A DNA stretch of 64,000 nucleotides from DASRAU01 sp035638075 (GTDB taxonomy: Bacteria > Acidobacteriota > Polarisedimenticolia > Gp22-AA2), in assembly GCA_035638075.1 (NCBI GenBank), contig DASRAU010000009.1:80767-144766 (forward strand), read 5' to 3'. The translations under genes and the position numbers were made by a program. Shown here one piece after another: positions 24,790 through 33,666 of this stretch. The stretch's first letter is position 1, and every line of letters starts with the position of its first letter. The notes beneath the pieces were generated by a model that was not told where the DNA came from, ran no database searches, and worked only from the letters and a program-made list of their open reading frames with translations.

Positions 24790-25797
24790 GTGGGGAAAGT
24801 CGGCAAGACTGACGCAGTTCGTTTCGGACTGGTCGGCTGCGGCCGGATCGCGCAGTCGCACCTGCAGGCGCTGGGAACGCTTCCCGACGCGCGGCTGACC
24901 GCCGTCGTCGAGAGCCGGGAGACGGCCGGGAAGGCGGTGGCGGAGGAATACAAGTGCGCCCTCCACACCGACTACCGCGACCCGTCGCTCCTGGAGCAGA
25001 TCGACGCGGCGATCATCTGCACGCCGCCCAACCTGCACCACGACATCGCGCGGCATTTCCTCGAGCGCGGCGTGCACGTCCTGTGCGAAAAGCCCTTGAC
25101 CATCGAGTCGAAGAAGGCGCGCGACCTCGTGGCCCTCTCGGACGACCGTGACCTGGTGCTGATGATGGCGTCGAAGTTCCGCTACGTGGACGACATCATC
25201 AAGGCGAAGGCGATCATCGAGTCGGGGATCCTCGGCCGCATCATCCTGTACGAGAACTCCTTCTGCTCGAAGGTGGCGATGTCCGACCGCTGGAACGCCA
25301 CGAAGGACGTCTCCGGCGGCGGGGTGCTCATCGACAACGGGTCGCACTCGGCCGATATCGCGCGGTACCTGCTCGGCCCGATCGTCGACGTGCAGGCGCA
25401 GAACGGCCTGCCGACGCAGGGGCTCGACGTCGAGGACACCGTGCGGGTGCAGTTCGTCACCCAGGGCGGCGTCATCGGCACGTTCGACCTGTCCTGGAGC
25501 ATCACCAAGGAGACCCCGCACTACGTGCAGGTGTTCGGCTCCGAGGGGACGTTGCAGGTGGGCTGGAGCGGCTCGAAGTACCGGCAGGACGGGTCGTCCC
25601 GCTGGGTGCCGTTCGGCACCGGCTACGACAAGCTCAAGGCCTTCTCGCGCCAGCTGCAGAACTTCATGGGCTGCATCAAGGGACGCGAAGCGCCGGTCAT
25701 CAGCGCCGAGGACAGCCTGGCGTCGGTGCAGGTGATCGAGACCGCCTACCGCTCGGCCGGCCGCAACAACTGGCTGCGCGTGGAACCGGCCGCCTAG
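24790..25797 (+). CDS. Gfo/Idh/MocA family oxidoreductase
   Basis: 335 residues. The N-terminal Rossmann domain has RFGLVGCGRIAQSHLQAL. ICTPPNLHHDIARHFLERG and VLCEKPLTIE are the usual dinucleotide-binding and catalytic-Lys motifs. DNGSHSADIARYLLG carries the conserved His. It likely oxidises a hydroxyl of a sugar nucleotide, by context the C3 hydroxyl of UDP-GlcNAc or its uronate (WbpB/WlbA type). GTG 24790 is preferred because AAGGAGG sits 6 nt upstream; GTG 24784 overlaps that site. Confidence 0.88.
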   Translation: MGKVGKTDAVRFGLVGCGRIAQSHLQALGTLPDARLTAVVESRETAGKAVAEEYKCALHTDYRDPSLLEQIDAAIICTPPNLHHDIARHFLERGVHVLCEKPLTIESKKARDLVALSDDRDLVLMMASKFRYVDDIIKAKAIIESGILGRIILYENSFCSKVAMSDRWNATKDVSGGGVLIDNGSHSADIARYLLGPIVDVQAQNGLPTQGLDVEDTVRVQFVTQGGVIGTFDLSWSITKETPHYVQVFGSEGTLQVGWSGSKYRQDGSSRWVPFGTGYDKLKAFSRQLQNFMGCIKGREAPVISAEDSLASVQVIETAYRSAGRNNWLRVEPAA

Positions 25798-25816
25798 GAC
25801 CCGGTCGACAACCGAC

Positions 25817-26503
25817 ATGACGACCTCCGGACAGGCTCCGAAGCCGGCCCGTGTCCACCCGACCGCCCTCGTCGAGGACGGCGTGGTGCTCGGCCACGAC
25901 ACCAGCGTGTGGGACGGGGTCCACATCCGTCACGGCGCGAAGCTCGGCCATCACTGCATCGTCGGTGAAAAGTCCTACATCGCCTACGACGTGGTGATCG
26001 GCAACTACGTCAAGATCAACGCCGTCGTGTACATCTGCGCCAACGTGGCGATCGGCGACTTCTGCATGATCTCCGCCCACACGGTGTTCACCAACGACCG
26101 CTTCCCGCGCTCGGGGAACAAGGAGCTGACCTTTCTCGAGACATCCGACGTCACCGAGGAGACGCTGACGACGCGCCTCGAGCGCGGCGTCACCATCGGC
26201 GCCAACGCCACCATCGGCCCCGGCCTCACGCTGGGGGAGTTCTCGATGATCGGCATGGGGTCGGTCGTGACGCGCGACGTCCCGCCGTTCGCCCTCGTGC
26301 ACGGGTCGCCGGCGCGCATCGCCGGCTGGCTCTCGGCCTGCGGGCACCCGCTGCTGCGTGGCGCCGATCTCGGCACCGGGTCGGGGGAGGGATCGGGTGC
26401 GGCGGCCGCCCGTCGCGATTTGCACTGCGAGCGCTGCGGGCGGAACTACCGGTTCGACGGGAAGAGGCTCTCGCCCACGGCTCCGATCGTCTCCGCGCCA
26501 TGA
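25817..26503 (+). CDS. Left-handed beta-helix sugar N-acyltransferase with C-terminal zinc-ribbon-like tail
   Basis: 228 residues. Hexapeptide repeats run from VHPTALVEDGVVLG to GVTIGANATIGPGLTLG, with the SMIGMGSVVTRDVPPFALVHGSPARIAGW ending split here across residues typical of WbpD/WlbB-type transferases. It would acetylate the 3-amino group made by the aminotransferase. The tail has ACGHPLLRG and then CERCGRNYRFDGK. The first half of a normal CxCG...CxxC ribbon has lost a Cys, so zinc binding may be weak or absent. Its stop overlaps the next start (ATGA). Confidence 0.87.
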   Translation: MTTSGQAPKPARVHPTALVEDGVVLGHDTSVWDGVHIRHGAKLGHHCIVGEKSYIAYDVVIGNYVKINAVVYICANVAIGDFCMISAHTVFTNDRFPRSGNKELTFLETSDVTEETLTTRLERGVTIGANATIGPGLTLGEFSMIGMGSVVTRDVPPFALVHGSPARIAGWLSACGHPLLRGADLGTGSGEGSGAAAARRDLHCERCGRNYRFDGKRLSPTAPIVSAP

Positions 26504-27897
26504 AGACCGCCGTCGTCGGCGGCGGGGTGCTCGGTCTCACCCTCGCGTACCGTCTTGCCTCGGCCGGACACCAGGTCGATCTGCTCGAGGCGGAGCCGTC
26601 GCTCGGTGGGCTGGCCGCGGCGCACGACTACGGCCCGTTCACCTGGGACCGCTTCTACCACTGCATCCTTCCTCAAGATACAAGTCTCATCGCGCTCCTG
26701 GCCGACCTGGGGCTCGAGCAGGACCTGCGCTGGGCGCGCACCGGAACGGGGTACTACGCCCGCGGCCGGATGTACGACATGAACGGCAACGCCGACTTCC
26801 TGCGCTTCCCCCTCCTGACCCTCGTGGACAAGGGCAGGCTGGCGGCGGCGGTCATCTACGCCACGCGCTTCGCGAACCCGAACGACCTGTACCGCGTCAG
26901 CGCCGAGCAGTGGCTGATGAAAATCTGCGGGAAGCGCGCCTACACGGTCTTCTGGCAGCCGCTCCTGAAGGCGAAATTCGGCCCCTTCCACGACCAGGTG
27001 GCGGCGGTGTTCATCTACGCGACGCTCGTGCGGTTGTTCGGCGCGCGATCGAAGGCGGCGGGCGCGGAGAGCCTCGGCTACGTCAGCGGCGGGTACCGGC
27101 GCATCCTCGAAAGGTTCGCCGCGAAGGTGCGCGCCTCGGGTGGGACGATCCGCACCGGCGCGCCGGTCACCTCCATCACCGAGGCGCCGGCCCCCTCGGG
27201 AGGCGGCCCCGGCGCCCGCGTCGAATGGCGCGCCCGCTCCGGCGCGTCGTCGACGGATCCGGCGGCCGACATTTATGACCAGGTCTTCTTCACGGCGCCG
27301 ACGCGGCTGGCGCGCAAGGTTGCGGCCGCATCGTTCCTGCCGCACGTCGCGTCGGTGGAACAGGATCATCCGACGTCGGCGCATTACCTGGGAGTCGCGT
27401 GCCTCGTCCTCGCCCTCGAGCAGCCGCTCACGCCTTACTACGTCCTCAACATCGGCGAGCCGTCGATCGAGCTGACCGGGCTCATCGAGATGACCAATCT
27501 CGTCGACCGCATGACCGAGACGGAGGGGCTGAGCCTCCTCTACCTGCCGCGCTACATGGACAGCGAGTCGAAGGAGTTCGAGGGATCGGACGCGGCGCTG
27601 CGTGATGCGATGTTCGAGCGGGGACTGAAGCGGCTCTTCCCTTCGTTCGACCCGGCGCACGCCCGCTACGCCGGGGTGCACCGGGCGCGCTACGTGCAGC
27701 CGCTGCCGCTGGTGCGCGACGGCGGCGGGCCGGAGGGCGACCCGACCCCGGCGCTGGCGCGCCCCTTCCAGGTGCTCAACACCGCGATGCTGCGCATCGC
27801 CACGCTCAACAACAACGAGGTGGTGGCGCTCGTCGATCGCTTCATGTCGAAAAACCGCGCCGCGCTCGCTCCCACGCCAGGCCCATCCCGAGGATGA
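26500..27897 (+). CDS. FAD-dependent oxidoreductase (amine oxidase / UDP-galactopyranose mutase-like)
   Basis: 465 residues. The FAD-binding start is KTAVVGGGVLGLTLAYRLAS with LLEAEPSLGGLA, the GxGxxG and 'GG' motifs of the amine oxidase and protoporphyrinogen oxidase-like group often found in polysaccharide loci. Residues 60-230 contain DRFYHCILP and WQPLLKAKFG. The reaction is unknown; flavoproteins of this group in such loci may rearrange or desaturate sugars or lipid carriers. The last 18 codons overlap, tail to tail, the end of the convergent glycosyltransferase gene. Confidence 0.8.
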   Translation: MKTAVVGGGVLGLTLAYRLASAGHQVDLLEAEPSLGGLAAAHDYGPFTWDRFYHCILPQDTSLIALLADLGLEQDLRWARTGTGYYARGRMYDMNGNADFLRFPLLTLVDKGRLAAAVIYATRFANPNDLYRVSAEQWLMKICGKRAYTVFWQPLLKAKFGPFHDQVAAVFIYATLVRLFGARSKAAGAESLGYVSGGYRRILERFAAKVRASGGTIRTGAPVTSITEAPAPSGGGPGARVEWRARSGASSTDPAADIYDQVFFTAPTRLARKVAAASFLPHVASVEQDHPTSAHYLGVACLVLALEQPLTPYYVLNIGEPSIELTGLIEMTNLVDRMTETEGLSLLYLPRYMDSESKEFEGSDAALRDAMFERGLKRLFPSFDPAHARYAGVHRARYVQPLPLVRDGGGPEGDPTPALARPFQVLNTAMLRIATLNNNEVVALVDRFMSKNRAALAPTPGPSRG

Positions 27898-29080
27898 GGG
27901 CGAGCGCCAGCGCCACGGCGTTCGACTCGCTGATGACGAGCCAGGCGAACCACGGGACGTCGAAGCGCTCCAGCAGCGTGAACGTCGCCAGGTAGTTCGC
28001 CGCCGGCACCAGCATCAGCATCGCCAGCACCGCGCGGCGCGCGGTGAAGGGGCCCGGCATCAGGAGCAAAGCCGTCACCGGCAGCGCCAGGATGAGCGCG
28101 TCGTAGGGCTGGTGATACGTCGCCAGCAGGATCGCCAGGCACCCGAGGCTGTTGGAGATCGGCCGGGGCTCGGGCTCGCCGCGCGCCGCGAGCCGCCGCA
28201 TCAGGAGAGCGGCCGCGCCGAGGATGACGACCGCCAGCACGACGTTCACGAGCGTCCCCGGCGGGCGCCCGAGGAGGCGCCCGAGAAGCGAGACCGGGTC
28301 GAGGCGGATGAGGCTCGTCGGCTCGTTGAAGGTGCTGTCGGTGGCGACGACCCGCATGCTGCCCCGCATCGATTCGAGCAGCGGCCCCAGTCCCCCGGCG
28401 GCCCGCAGCGGCCCGAACCCCGACACGACCCCGAGCACCGCGGCGAGCGCCGCGCCCAGGAGAAAGGCCCGCACGTCCCCGCGGCAGAGCATGAGGACGC
28501 CGAGCGGGCCGCCGTAGGAGGGCTTGGCGCAGGCGGCGGCCAGACCGAGGGCCGCCAGCCACGGCCGGCGCCGTCCTGCGAGGAGGGCGGTCGTGCAGCC
28601 GACCGCCATCAGCGCGCTGCACTGGCCGATGTAGAGCGTCATGTGTCCCGGCCGGCCCAGGACGAGGGCCGCCGCGACGAGGAGCACCCGCCACGGCTCG
28701 GCCGGAAGACCCGACCCCCGCACGGCCAGCGCCGCGAGCAGCACCAGGAGCGCCAGGTTGACCAGGAAGTCCGCCGCCATCGCGGCCCCGTAGGGAAGGA
28801 ACGCCAGCGGGACGTTCAGCAGCAGGCTGATCGGCGAATACGGCGGCAGCGGCCGGTCGACCGGGTAATGGGCGTGGTAGTCGTCGTAATTCCAGGGATT
28901 GCGCCCGTCGAGGAGCGCCACCGACGGGTAATAGAAGTTGTCGCGGAAATCCTGGAGCCCGAATCTCTCCACGGTCGGCTGCCCCGGGATGTTCAGGTTG
29001 GCGACGGTGCGGGCCGCGACCAGGGCCGAGATCGCCGCGAAGGCGATCGCGGCGAGGATGGTGCGCAGGCGCGGGCTCAC
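27842..29080 (-). CDS. GT87-type polytopic glycosyltransferase (DUF2029)
   Basis: 412 residues with about ten hydrophobic segments. The periplasmic loop after the first segment has FRDNFYYPSVALLDGRNPWN and then YDDYHAHYPVDRPLPPYSPI, typical of GT87 polyprenyl-phosphate-sugar-dependent transferases. It would add a sugar to a lipid-linked or surface glycan on the outer face of the inner membrane. The GTG start overlaps the upstream stop (GTGA). It is last of five genes in the operon, and its end overlaps the convergent FAD gene by 56 nt. Confidence 0.82.
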   Translation of the reverse strand: MSPRLRTILAAIAFAAISALVAARTVANLNIPGQPTVERFGLQDFRDNFYYPSVALLDGRNPWNYDDYHAHYPVDRPLPPYSPISLLLNVPLAFLPYGAAMAADFLVNLALLVLLAALAVRGSGLPAEPWRVLLVAAALVLGRPGHMTLYIGQCSALMAVGCTTALLAGRRRPWLAALGLAAACAKPSYGGPLGVLMLCRGDVRAFLLGAALAAVLGVVSGFGPLRAAGGLGPLLESMRGSMRVVATDSTFNEPTSLIRLDPVSLLGRLLGRPPGTLVNVVLAVVILGAAALLMRRLAARGEPEPRPISNSLGCLAILLATYHQPYDALILALPVTALLLMPGPFTARRAVLAMLMLVPAANYLATFTLLERFDVPWFAWLVISESNAVALALALILGMGLAWERARRGFST

Positions 29081-30612
29081 GGAGCCAAGCCTTTGGCCCA
29101 GTGGCGCAGCACGATGCCACGGAACCGGTCCTCGTCCGGCTGCGGCACGAGGCCGAGGCGGCCGGCCGCCTGTCCGACCTTGTCGCGCACGTTCCCCGCG
29201 GGATCCTCCCAGGCGCGATTGTCCACCAGCCAGATGTCGGTTGCGCCCGAGCCGAGGATGGCGTCGCTTCTCGGGTCCACGACCATCTTCATCAGGCCGC
29301 CGTTGCGCGCATAGAGCGGCGCCGCGTCGCCGAGGATGAGCGGCCGCGCGCCGGAGTGCTCCTCGGCGAAGCGGATCGCGCCCCGCTCGTCGTCCTTGGC
29401 GTAGACCGGATCGAAGAGCAGGTTCCATCCCGCGATCGCCTGCAGCCCGGCGACGGCGAGGACCGCCGCGCGGAAACGCTTTGGCCGCACGGCGACGAAC
29501 GCCTGGAGGAGCGGAACGAGCGGCCACAGGAACATCAGGTGGCGCGGCACGAGCGGGAAGTCACGTGTGGCGACGTAGAGCGCCGGCCCCAGGATTCCCA
29601 CCGCCGGCGCCAGGAGGAACAGCGCCGCGGCCGGTGGTTCCCCCTCGCGTCGCGCCGCGCGCAGGCCCGACCAGAGGCCCGCCACCAGAAGCGCGAGCGC
29701 GGCGGCCGCGAGCAGGAGCGCCAGCGGATGCGCCGCCGCGATCTGCCGCGCCGGGCCCTGGTGCAGCTCGCGCAGGTCCGGGCCCAGGGAGAAGCCGAAG
29801 ACGAACGCGAACGGGAAATAGAAGAAGCCGACCACGGACAGGCGACGGGTCCAGCCCACTCCGTGCGCCACCGCCGGGCTCCGGACGAGGAGCAGGATCC
29901 AAGGCAGGAAGAGGAGGAGACTCGCGCCGAGCGAGGCCGCCGTGGCGAGCGCCGCGGCGCGCGCCACCGGCCGGGGTGGACGCACGACGAGCCCGATCGC
30001 CGCGACGATCGTCGCCTGGACGACGAGCGCGAAGAGATGGAACAGGTGGGTCCAGAGCCCCAGGGTGTTGGCCAGGCCCCAGGCCACGGTCCAGAACGCC
30101 ACGGTGCGTCCGGGGGACCGCGCCCCGATCGCCTGCAGGCAGCCGGTCATCGACCAGGCCGCCGCGGCCACCGCCAGGAACCACAGCGCATAGTTGCGCG
30201 CCTCCATGGCGTAGAACAGGAGAAACGGCGACACCTGCGCGCACAGGCCCGTGAAGAGAAGACCCGCCGGACCGTACAGGCGTCCCCCGACGAGCGCGAG
30301 GAGCAGCACCCCGACCTCGACCGCGAGGAGAGACGGCAGCCGCCAGCCGAATTCGCCGCGCGGCAGGAGTTCGCGCAGGGCATAGAGCAGTGCGTGCGAC
30401 GCCGGCGGCTGCGTGTCGATGGCCCTGACCCGCGTCACGAGATCGGCGGCGTCGCGCGCCTCGGTCACCGGCACGAGCGTGATGGCCTCGTCGATCCAGA
30501 GCGACTGCGCGCCGAGACGCGCTCCGATGATGAAGGTGCCGGCCCCCATGATGCAGGCCAGGGCGATCCGGGCGAAGCGGCTCGTCATCTCGGGGGAGGG
30601 GGGCGTCGCCAT
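29077..30612 (-). CDS. GT39/GT83-like polytopic glycosyltransferase
   Basis: 511 residues with about ten to twelve membrane segments and a soluble C-terminal domain of about 100 residues. The first periplasmic loop has LGAQSLWIDEAIT; the DE pair is the catalytic/metal site of ArnT and PMT-like glycosyltransferases. YAMEARNYALWFL is the next conserved loop. The enzyme should transfer a sugar from a polyprenyl phosphate donor. The start is one nucleotide after the stop of the upstream gene. A second ATG at codon 9 is possible. Confidence 0.82.
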   Translation of the reverse strand: MATPPSPEMTSRFARIALACIMGAGTFIIGARLGAQSLWIDEAITLVPVTEARDAADLVTRVRAIDTQPPASHALLYALRELLPRGEFGWRLPSLLAVEVGVLLLALVGGRLYGPAGLLFTGLCAQVSPFLLFYAMEARNYALWFLAVAAAAWSMTGCLQAIGARSPGRTVAFWTVAWGLANTLGLWTHLFHLFALVVQATIVAAIGLVVRPPRPVARAAALATAASLGASLLLFLPWILLLVRSPAVAHGVGWTRRLSVVGFFYFPFAFVFGFSLGPDLRELHQGPARQIAAAHPLALLLAAAALALLVAGLWSGLRAARREGEPPAAALFLLAPAVGILGPALYVATRDFPLVPRHLMFLWPLVPLLQAFVAVRPKRFRAAVLAVAGLQAIAGWNLLFDPVYAKDDERGAIRFAEEHSGARPLILGDAAPLYARNGGLMKMVVDPRSDAILGSGATDIWLVDNRAWEDPAGNVRDKVGQAAGRLGLVPQPDEDRFRGIVLRHWAKGLAP

Positions 30613-30613
30613 C

Positions 30614-32098
30614 TCAGGCGGGCGGACGCGCGTAACGCTGCACCACGACCCCGGCGAAGCGCTTCGACTCGGCCGGGCGGAGGGCCGCGGCGAGCCGGCG
30701 CGGCACCTCGCCGTCGGGATCCTCGGTCCAGGCGCGCGAGGACACGAGCCAGACGTCCGATCCGAGGGCGATCACCGGGCCCAGGATGCCCTCGAGCCGC
30801 GCCGCGTCCTTCACGTCGCCGAGGTCGAGGTCGACGAGCGCGCCGCGCGCCCGCGAGTAGCGCTTGTACGGCTCCGCCCCCTCGCCGAGCAGGATCACCG
30901 GCCCGCCGCCGCCGGCGGCGATGTAGATGGCGGCGGATCGGTTGTCCTCGCGGGCGTGATCGGGGTGGTACATCTTCACGAGCCCGTACAGCTCGCACGC
31001 GATGAAGGGCACCAAGAGCGCCGTGACGGTGCGCCGCCGCGCCGTGCGGATTCCACCGGACGCGAGCAGCAGCGTGAACGGCAGCGCGGCGACGGCGTAG
31101 CGCGGGCGGTAGCCGACCCCGGCGAGCGAGTTCAACCACGGCCCGAGGAACGGCAGGAGCGCCAGCGCCAGCACGAACCGGAAGCGTCCGCGCCAGTCGG
31201 CCTTGAGGCCGAGCAGGAGCAGCCCGGCCAGGAACACCATGCCGACGACCGGCAGGGCCATCTGCCGCGGCGCGATGTCGGTCGGAGTGGAGCCGGCGCG
31301 CACCGCCGCGTGCATCTCACGCAGCGGCGGCCCGAGCGCGAAGCCCCCGGCGAACATCTGTCCCGTGTACGGCAGGGCGAAGAGGGACGCCGCCGCGCCG
31401 CGATCGTGCTCGCGCTGCGCCCGGACGTCGTCGAGGAAAAAAGGCGCCCACAGCAAAAGGCCCGCGACGGTCAACGCCGCGCAGGCGACGAGCGGGACGC
31501 GCGCCCGGCCACGGGCCCGGAAGAGGGCCGCGGCGGCGAAGGGAAAATGCGCCAGCACGACGAAGGCGAAGTAGTAGTGCACTCCGAACCCGGCGGCGAC
31601 CGACAGCGCATAGCCCGCCGCCGCGCCGATGCCGCCGCCGTCGAAAAGCTTCAGCAGGCACAGGCTCGAGGTCAGGGCGAAGAGGGAGAGCAGGGCGTAC
31701 GCCCCCAGCTCCTGCGAGTACCAGACCGCGAACGGATGGATCGCCAGGAGCCCGGCGGCGAGGAGCGCCGGCGTCCGCCCCACGACGCGCCGCCCGAGCA
31801 GATAGAGGACCGGCACCGCGAGGGTCCCGGCGAGCGCCGACGGCGCCCGCAGCGCGAAGTCGGAATCGAGCCCCAGGCTCGTCAGCGCCTTCACCATGAA
31901 GGCGATGGTCGGCGGGTAGCCGTCCGGCCGGTTGAGGATGTCGGAGAACGACTTCAACCCGCCGGTCAGGGTCCAGATGTACTCGTCCATCCAGAGGGAC
32001 TGCCGGGTCAGCGTCCCGAAGCGGATCGCCGCCGCGAGGAGCGTCAGCAAGGTGGCGTAAAAAGCCCCCGATCGTTGGGTTCGTTGGGTCGCGCTCAC
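30614..32098 (-). CDS. GT39/GT83-like polytopic glycosyltransferase
   Basis: 494 residues, same architecture as its neighbour: loop-1 motif LTRQSLWMDEYIWTLTGG with the catalytic DE, then GYPPTIAFMVKAL, AVWYSQELGAYALLSL and a C-terminal soluble domain (VILLGEGAEPYKRYS ... VWLVSSRAWTEDPDGE). The C-terminal domains of this protein and the next gene product share the 'WLV.(S/N).RAWE/TED' style, so the two are probably paralogues from a local duplication. GTG start overlaps the preceding stop (GTGA). Confidence 0.82.
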   Translation of the reverse strand: MSATQRTQRSGAFYATLLTLLAAAIRFGTLTRQSLWMDEYIWTLTGGLKSFSDILNRPDGYPPTIAFMVKALTSLGLDSDFALRAPSALAGTLAVPVLYLLGRRVVGRTPALLAAGLLAIHPFAVWYSQELGAYALLSLFALTSSLCLLKLFDGGGIGAAAGYALSVAAGFGVHYYFAFVVLAHFPFAAAALFRARGRARVPLVACAALTVAGLLLWAPFFLDDVRAQREHDRGAAASLFALPYTGQMFAGGFALGPPLREMHAAVRAGSTPTDIAPRQMALPVVGMVFLAGLLLLGLKADWRGRFRFVLALALLPFLGPWLNSLAGVGYRPRYAVAALPFTLLLASGGIRTARRRTVTALLVPFIACELYGLVKMYHPDHAREDNRSAAIYIAAGGGGPVILLGEGAEPYKRYSRARGALVDLDLGDVKDAARLEGILGPVIALGSDVWLVSSRAWTEDPDGEVPRRLAAALRPAESKRFAGVVVQRYARPPA

Positions 32099-33666
32099 GG
32101 CCGCGTCTCCGGCTGCGCCGGGGAGGCCGCCTGCGAGGGACCGGTGGGCGGGGTTGTCAGGTCGAGCAGGGCGTAGCCGTCGGGGCAGGAATCGATTTCC
32201 GTGTACCGGCCGCGCGCCTGGGCCATGAACTTGCGCGCCGTCTCCTCCGGCTGGGCGATCCAGTAGCGCCCGCCGCGCGCCCGGATGCGCTCGAGGGTGT
32301 CGAACGACAGCTCCTCGTTGCCGTAGGTGAAGCCGCGCCGGTCGAGCCAGGCGAAGAGCATCGATTCGTTGTGGGCCACCGGCATGCCGTCGTCGTCGCG
32401 CAGCTGCCCGCCGCGCGTCACGATGCGGCCGTCGGCGGGGATGTGCGCGACGAACTGCAGGCCGCAGCGCCGCATCGCCTCGAGATCGGAGCGGTTGTCG
32501 CGCGCGTGGAGCAGGTAGACGGCGGCGGCCGTCAGGCACACGAGCGTGGCCGCTGCCGACGTCTTCGCCACCGCCGGCCACGCCTGCGACAGCGCGACGA
32601 AGCCCATGCCGATCAGCAGGCACGCGGGCGCCACCGCCAGGCCGTGGTAGTAGAAGGCCCAGTCGTCGGCGGTCGTGCGCGCGCCGGCGATGAGGAAGAC
32701 CACGACCGAGGAATACCAGACGAGCGGCCGCTCGAGCACCCGCCAGGGCGCGCTCCACGAGGCGACCACCAGGAGCCAGCCGAGCGGCGTGACCACGCCG
32801 AGCGTCTCCCACTTGAACAACCCGATCAGGAAGCGCGGCGGAAAGATCATGTCGACGCCGAGGAACGGATACTCGTTCGACAGCCCCAGCGAGTTGCCGT
32901 AGAGGACGTAGAAGCGCTTGGCGTGCGCGTACCACAGGGCCGGCGGCACGAGGGCCAGCGCTGCCGCCGCCCAGACCGCCGGCTGCCTCAGCGCGCCGAG
33001 CCCCCGGCGGCGCAGCACGACGTAGGCGAGCAGGATCCCGAGACAGGCGGACGGGGCCTTCGCCAGGATGCTGCCGCCGAGCGTCGCCCCGGAGAGCAGG
33101 AGCCACAGGTCCCCCCGCCCGGCGAGCCACAGCTCGAGGCAGACGACCGACGCGAGCGCCAGGAGGAGCATCAGCGGCTCCGGCTGGAGCGCCGTCGCCA
33201 GGTCGATGAGGAGCGGATTCAGGACGAAAGCCGCGAGCGCCAGCACCGCTCCGGTCGGAGGCAGGAGACGTCGCGCCAGGAAGGCGAAGAGCAGGAGCGA
33301 CAGGAGCTCGGCGACGCACGACAGCCCGCGCAGGATCTCCGCGTGCACGCCGAAGACCCGGAAGAGCATGCCGCCGATCCACGGGACGATCGGCGCCTCC
33401 ATCTCCACGAGCCCGGGCGTGTCGCCGCGCCAGTCGATGCGCGGGTGCAGAAAATTCGGATCCTCGCGCGCGAAGTTGCGGGCGATCTGGAACGAGTCGG
33501 ACTGCCGCCACGGCGCCCGCAGCCGGTGGTCGAGGGGGCGCGCGACGTAGGCGAGCCGCAGCGCCGCCCCGGCGAGGACGAGGGCCAGGATCCACCGGCC
33601 GTGCGCCCGCCCGGGGCTGAACGCGTCGCGCGGTGGCGCCGTGTCGTGAGGTGGGGACGCGCTCAC
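32095..33666 (-). CDS. Polytopic glycosyltransferase, GT39-like
   Basis: 523 residues. After a short Pro-rich N-terminus the first membrane segment leads into LRAPWRQSDSFQIARNFA and DPNFLHPRIDWRGD, the loop-1 pattern of a distinct GT39-like subgroup in which the acidic pair is replaced by W-R-Q-S-D. LFRVFGVHAEILRGLSCVAE follows. The C-terminal soluble part (PADGRIVTRGGQLRDDDG) may bind the acceptor. GTG start overlaps the stop of the deacetylase gene (GTGA). Confidence 0.8.
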   Translation of the reverse strand: MSASPPHDTAPPRDAFSPGRAHGRWILALVLAGAALRLAYVARPLDHRLRAPWRQSDSFQIARNFAREDPNFLHPRIDWRGDTPGLVEMEAPIVPWIGGMLFRVFGVHAEILRGLSCVAELLSLLLFAFLARRLLPPTGAVLALAAFVLNPLLIDLATALQPEPLMLLLALASVVCLELWLAGRGDLWLLLSGATLGGSILAKAPSACLGILLAYVVLRRRGLGALRQPAVWAAAALALVPPALWYAHAKRFYVLYGNSLGLSNEYPFLGVDMIFPPRFLIGLFKWETLGVVTPLGWLLVVASWSAPWRVLERPLVWYSSVVVFLIAGARTTADDWAFYYHGLAVAPACLLIGMGFVALSQAWPAVAKTSAAATLVCLTAAAVYLLHARDNRSDLEAMRRCGLQFVAHIPADGRIVTRGGQLRDDDGMPVAHNESMLFAWLDRRGFTYGNEELSFDTLERIRARGGRYWIAQPEETARKFMAQARGRYTEIDSCPDGYALLDLTTPPTGPSQAASPAQPETRP

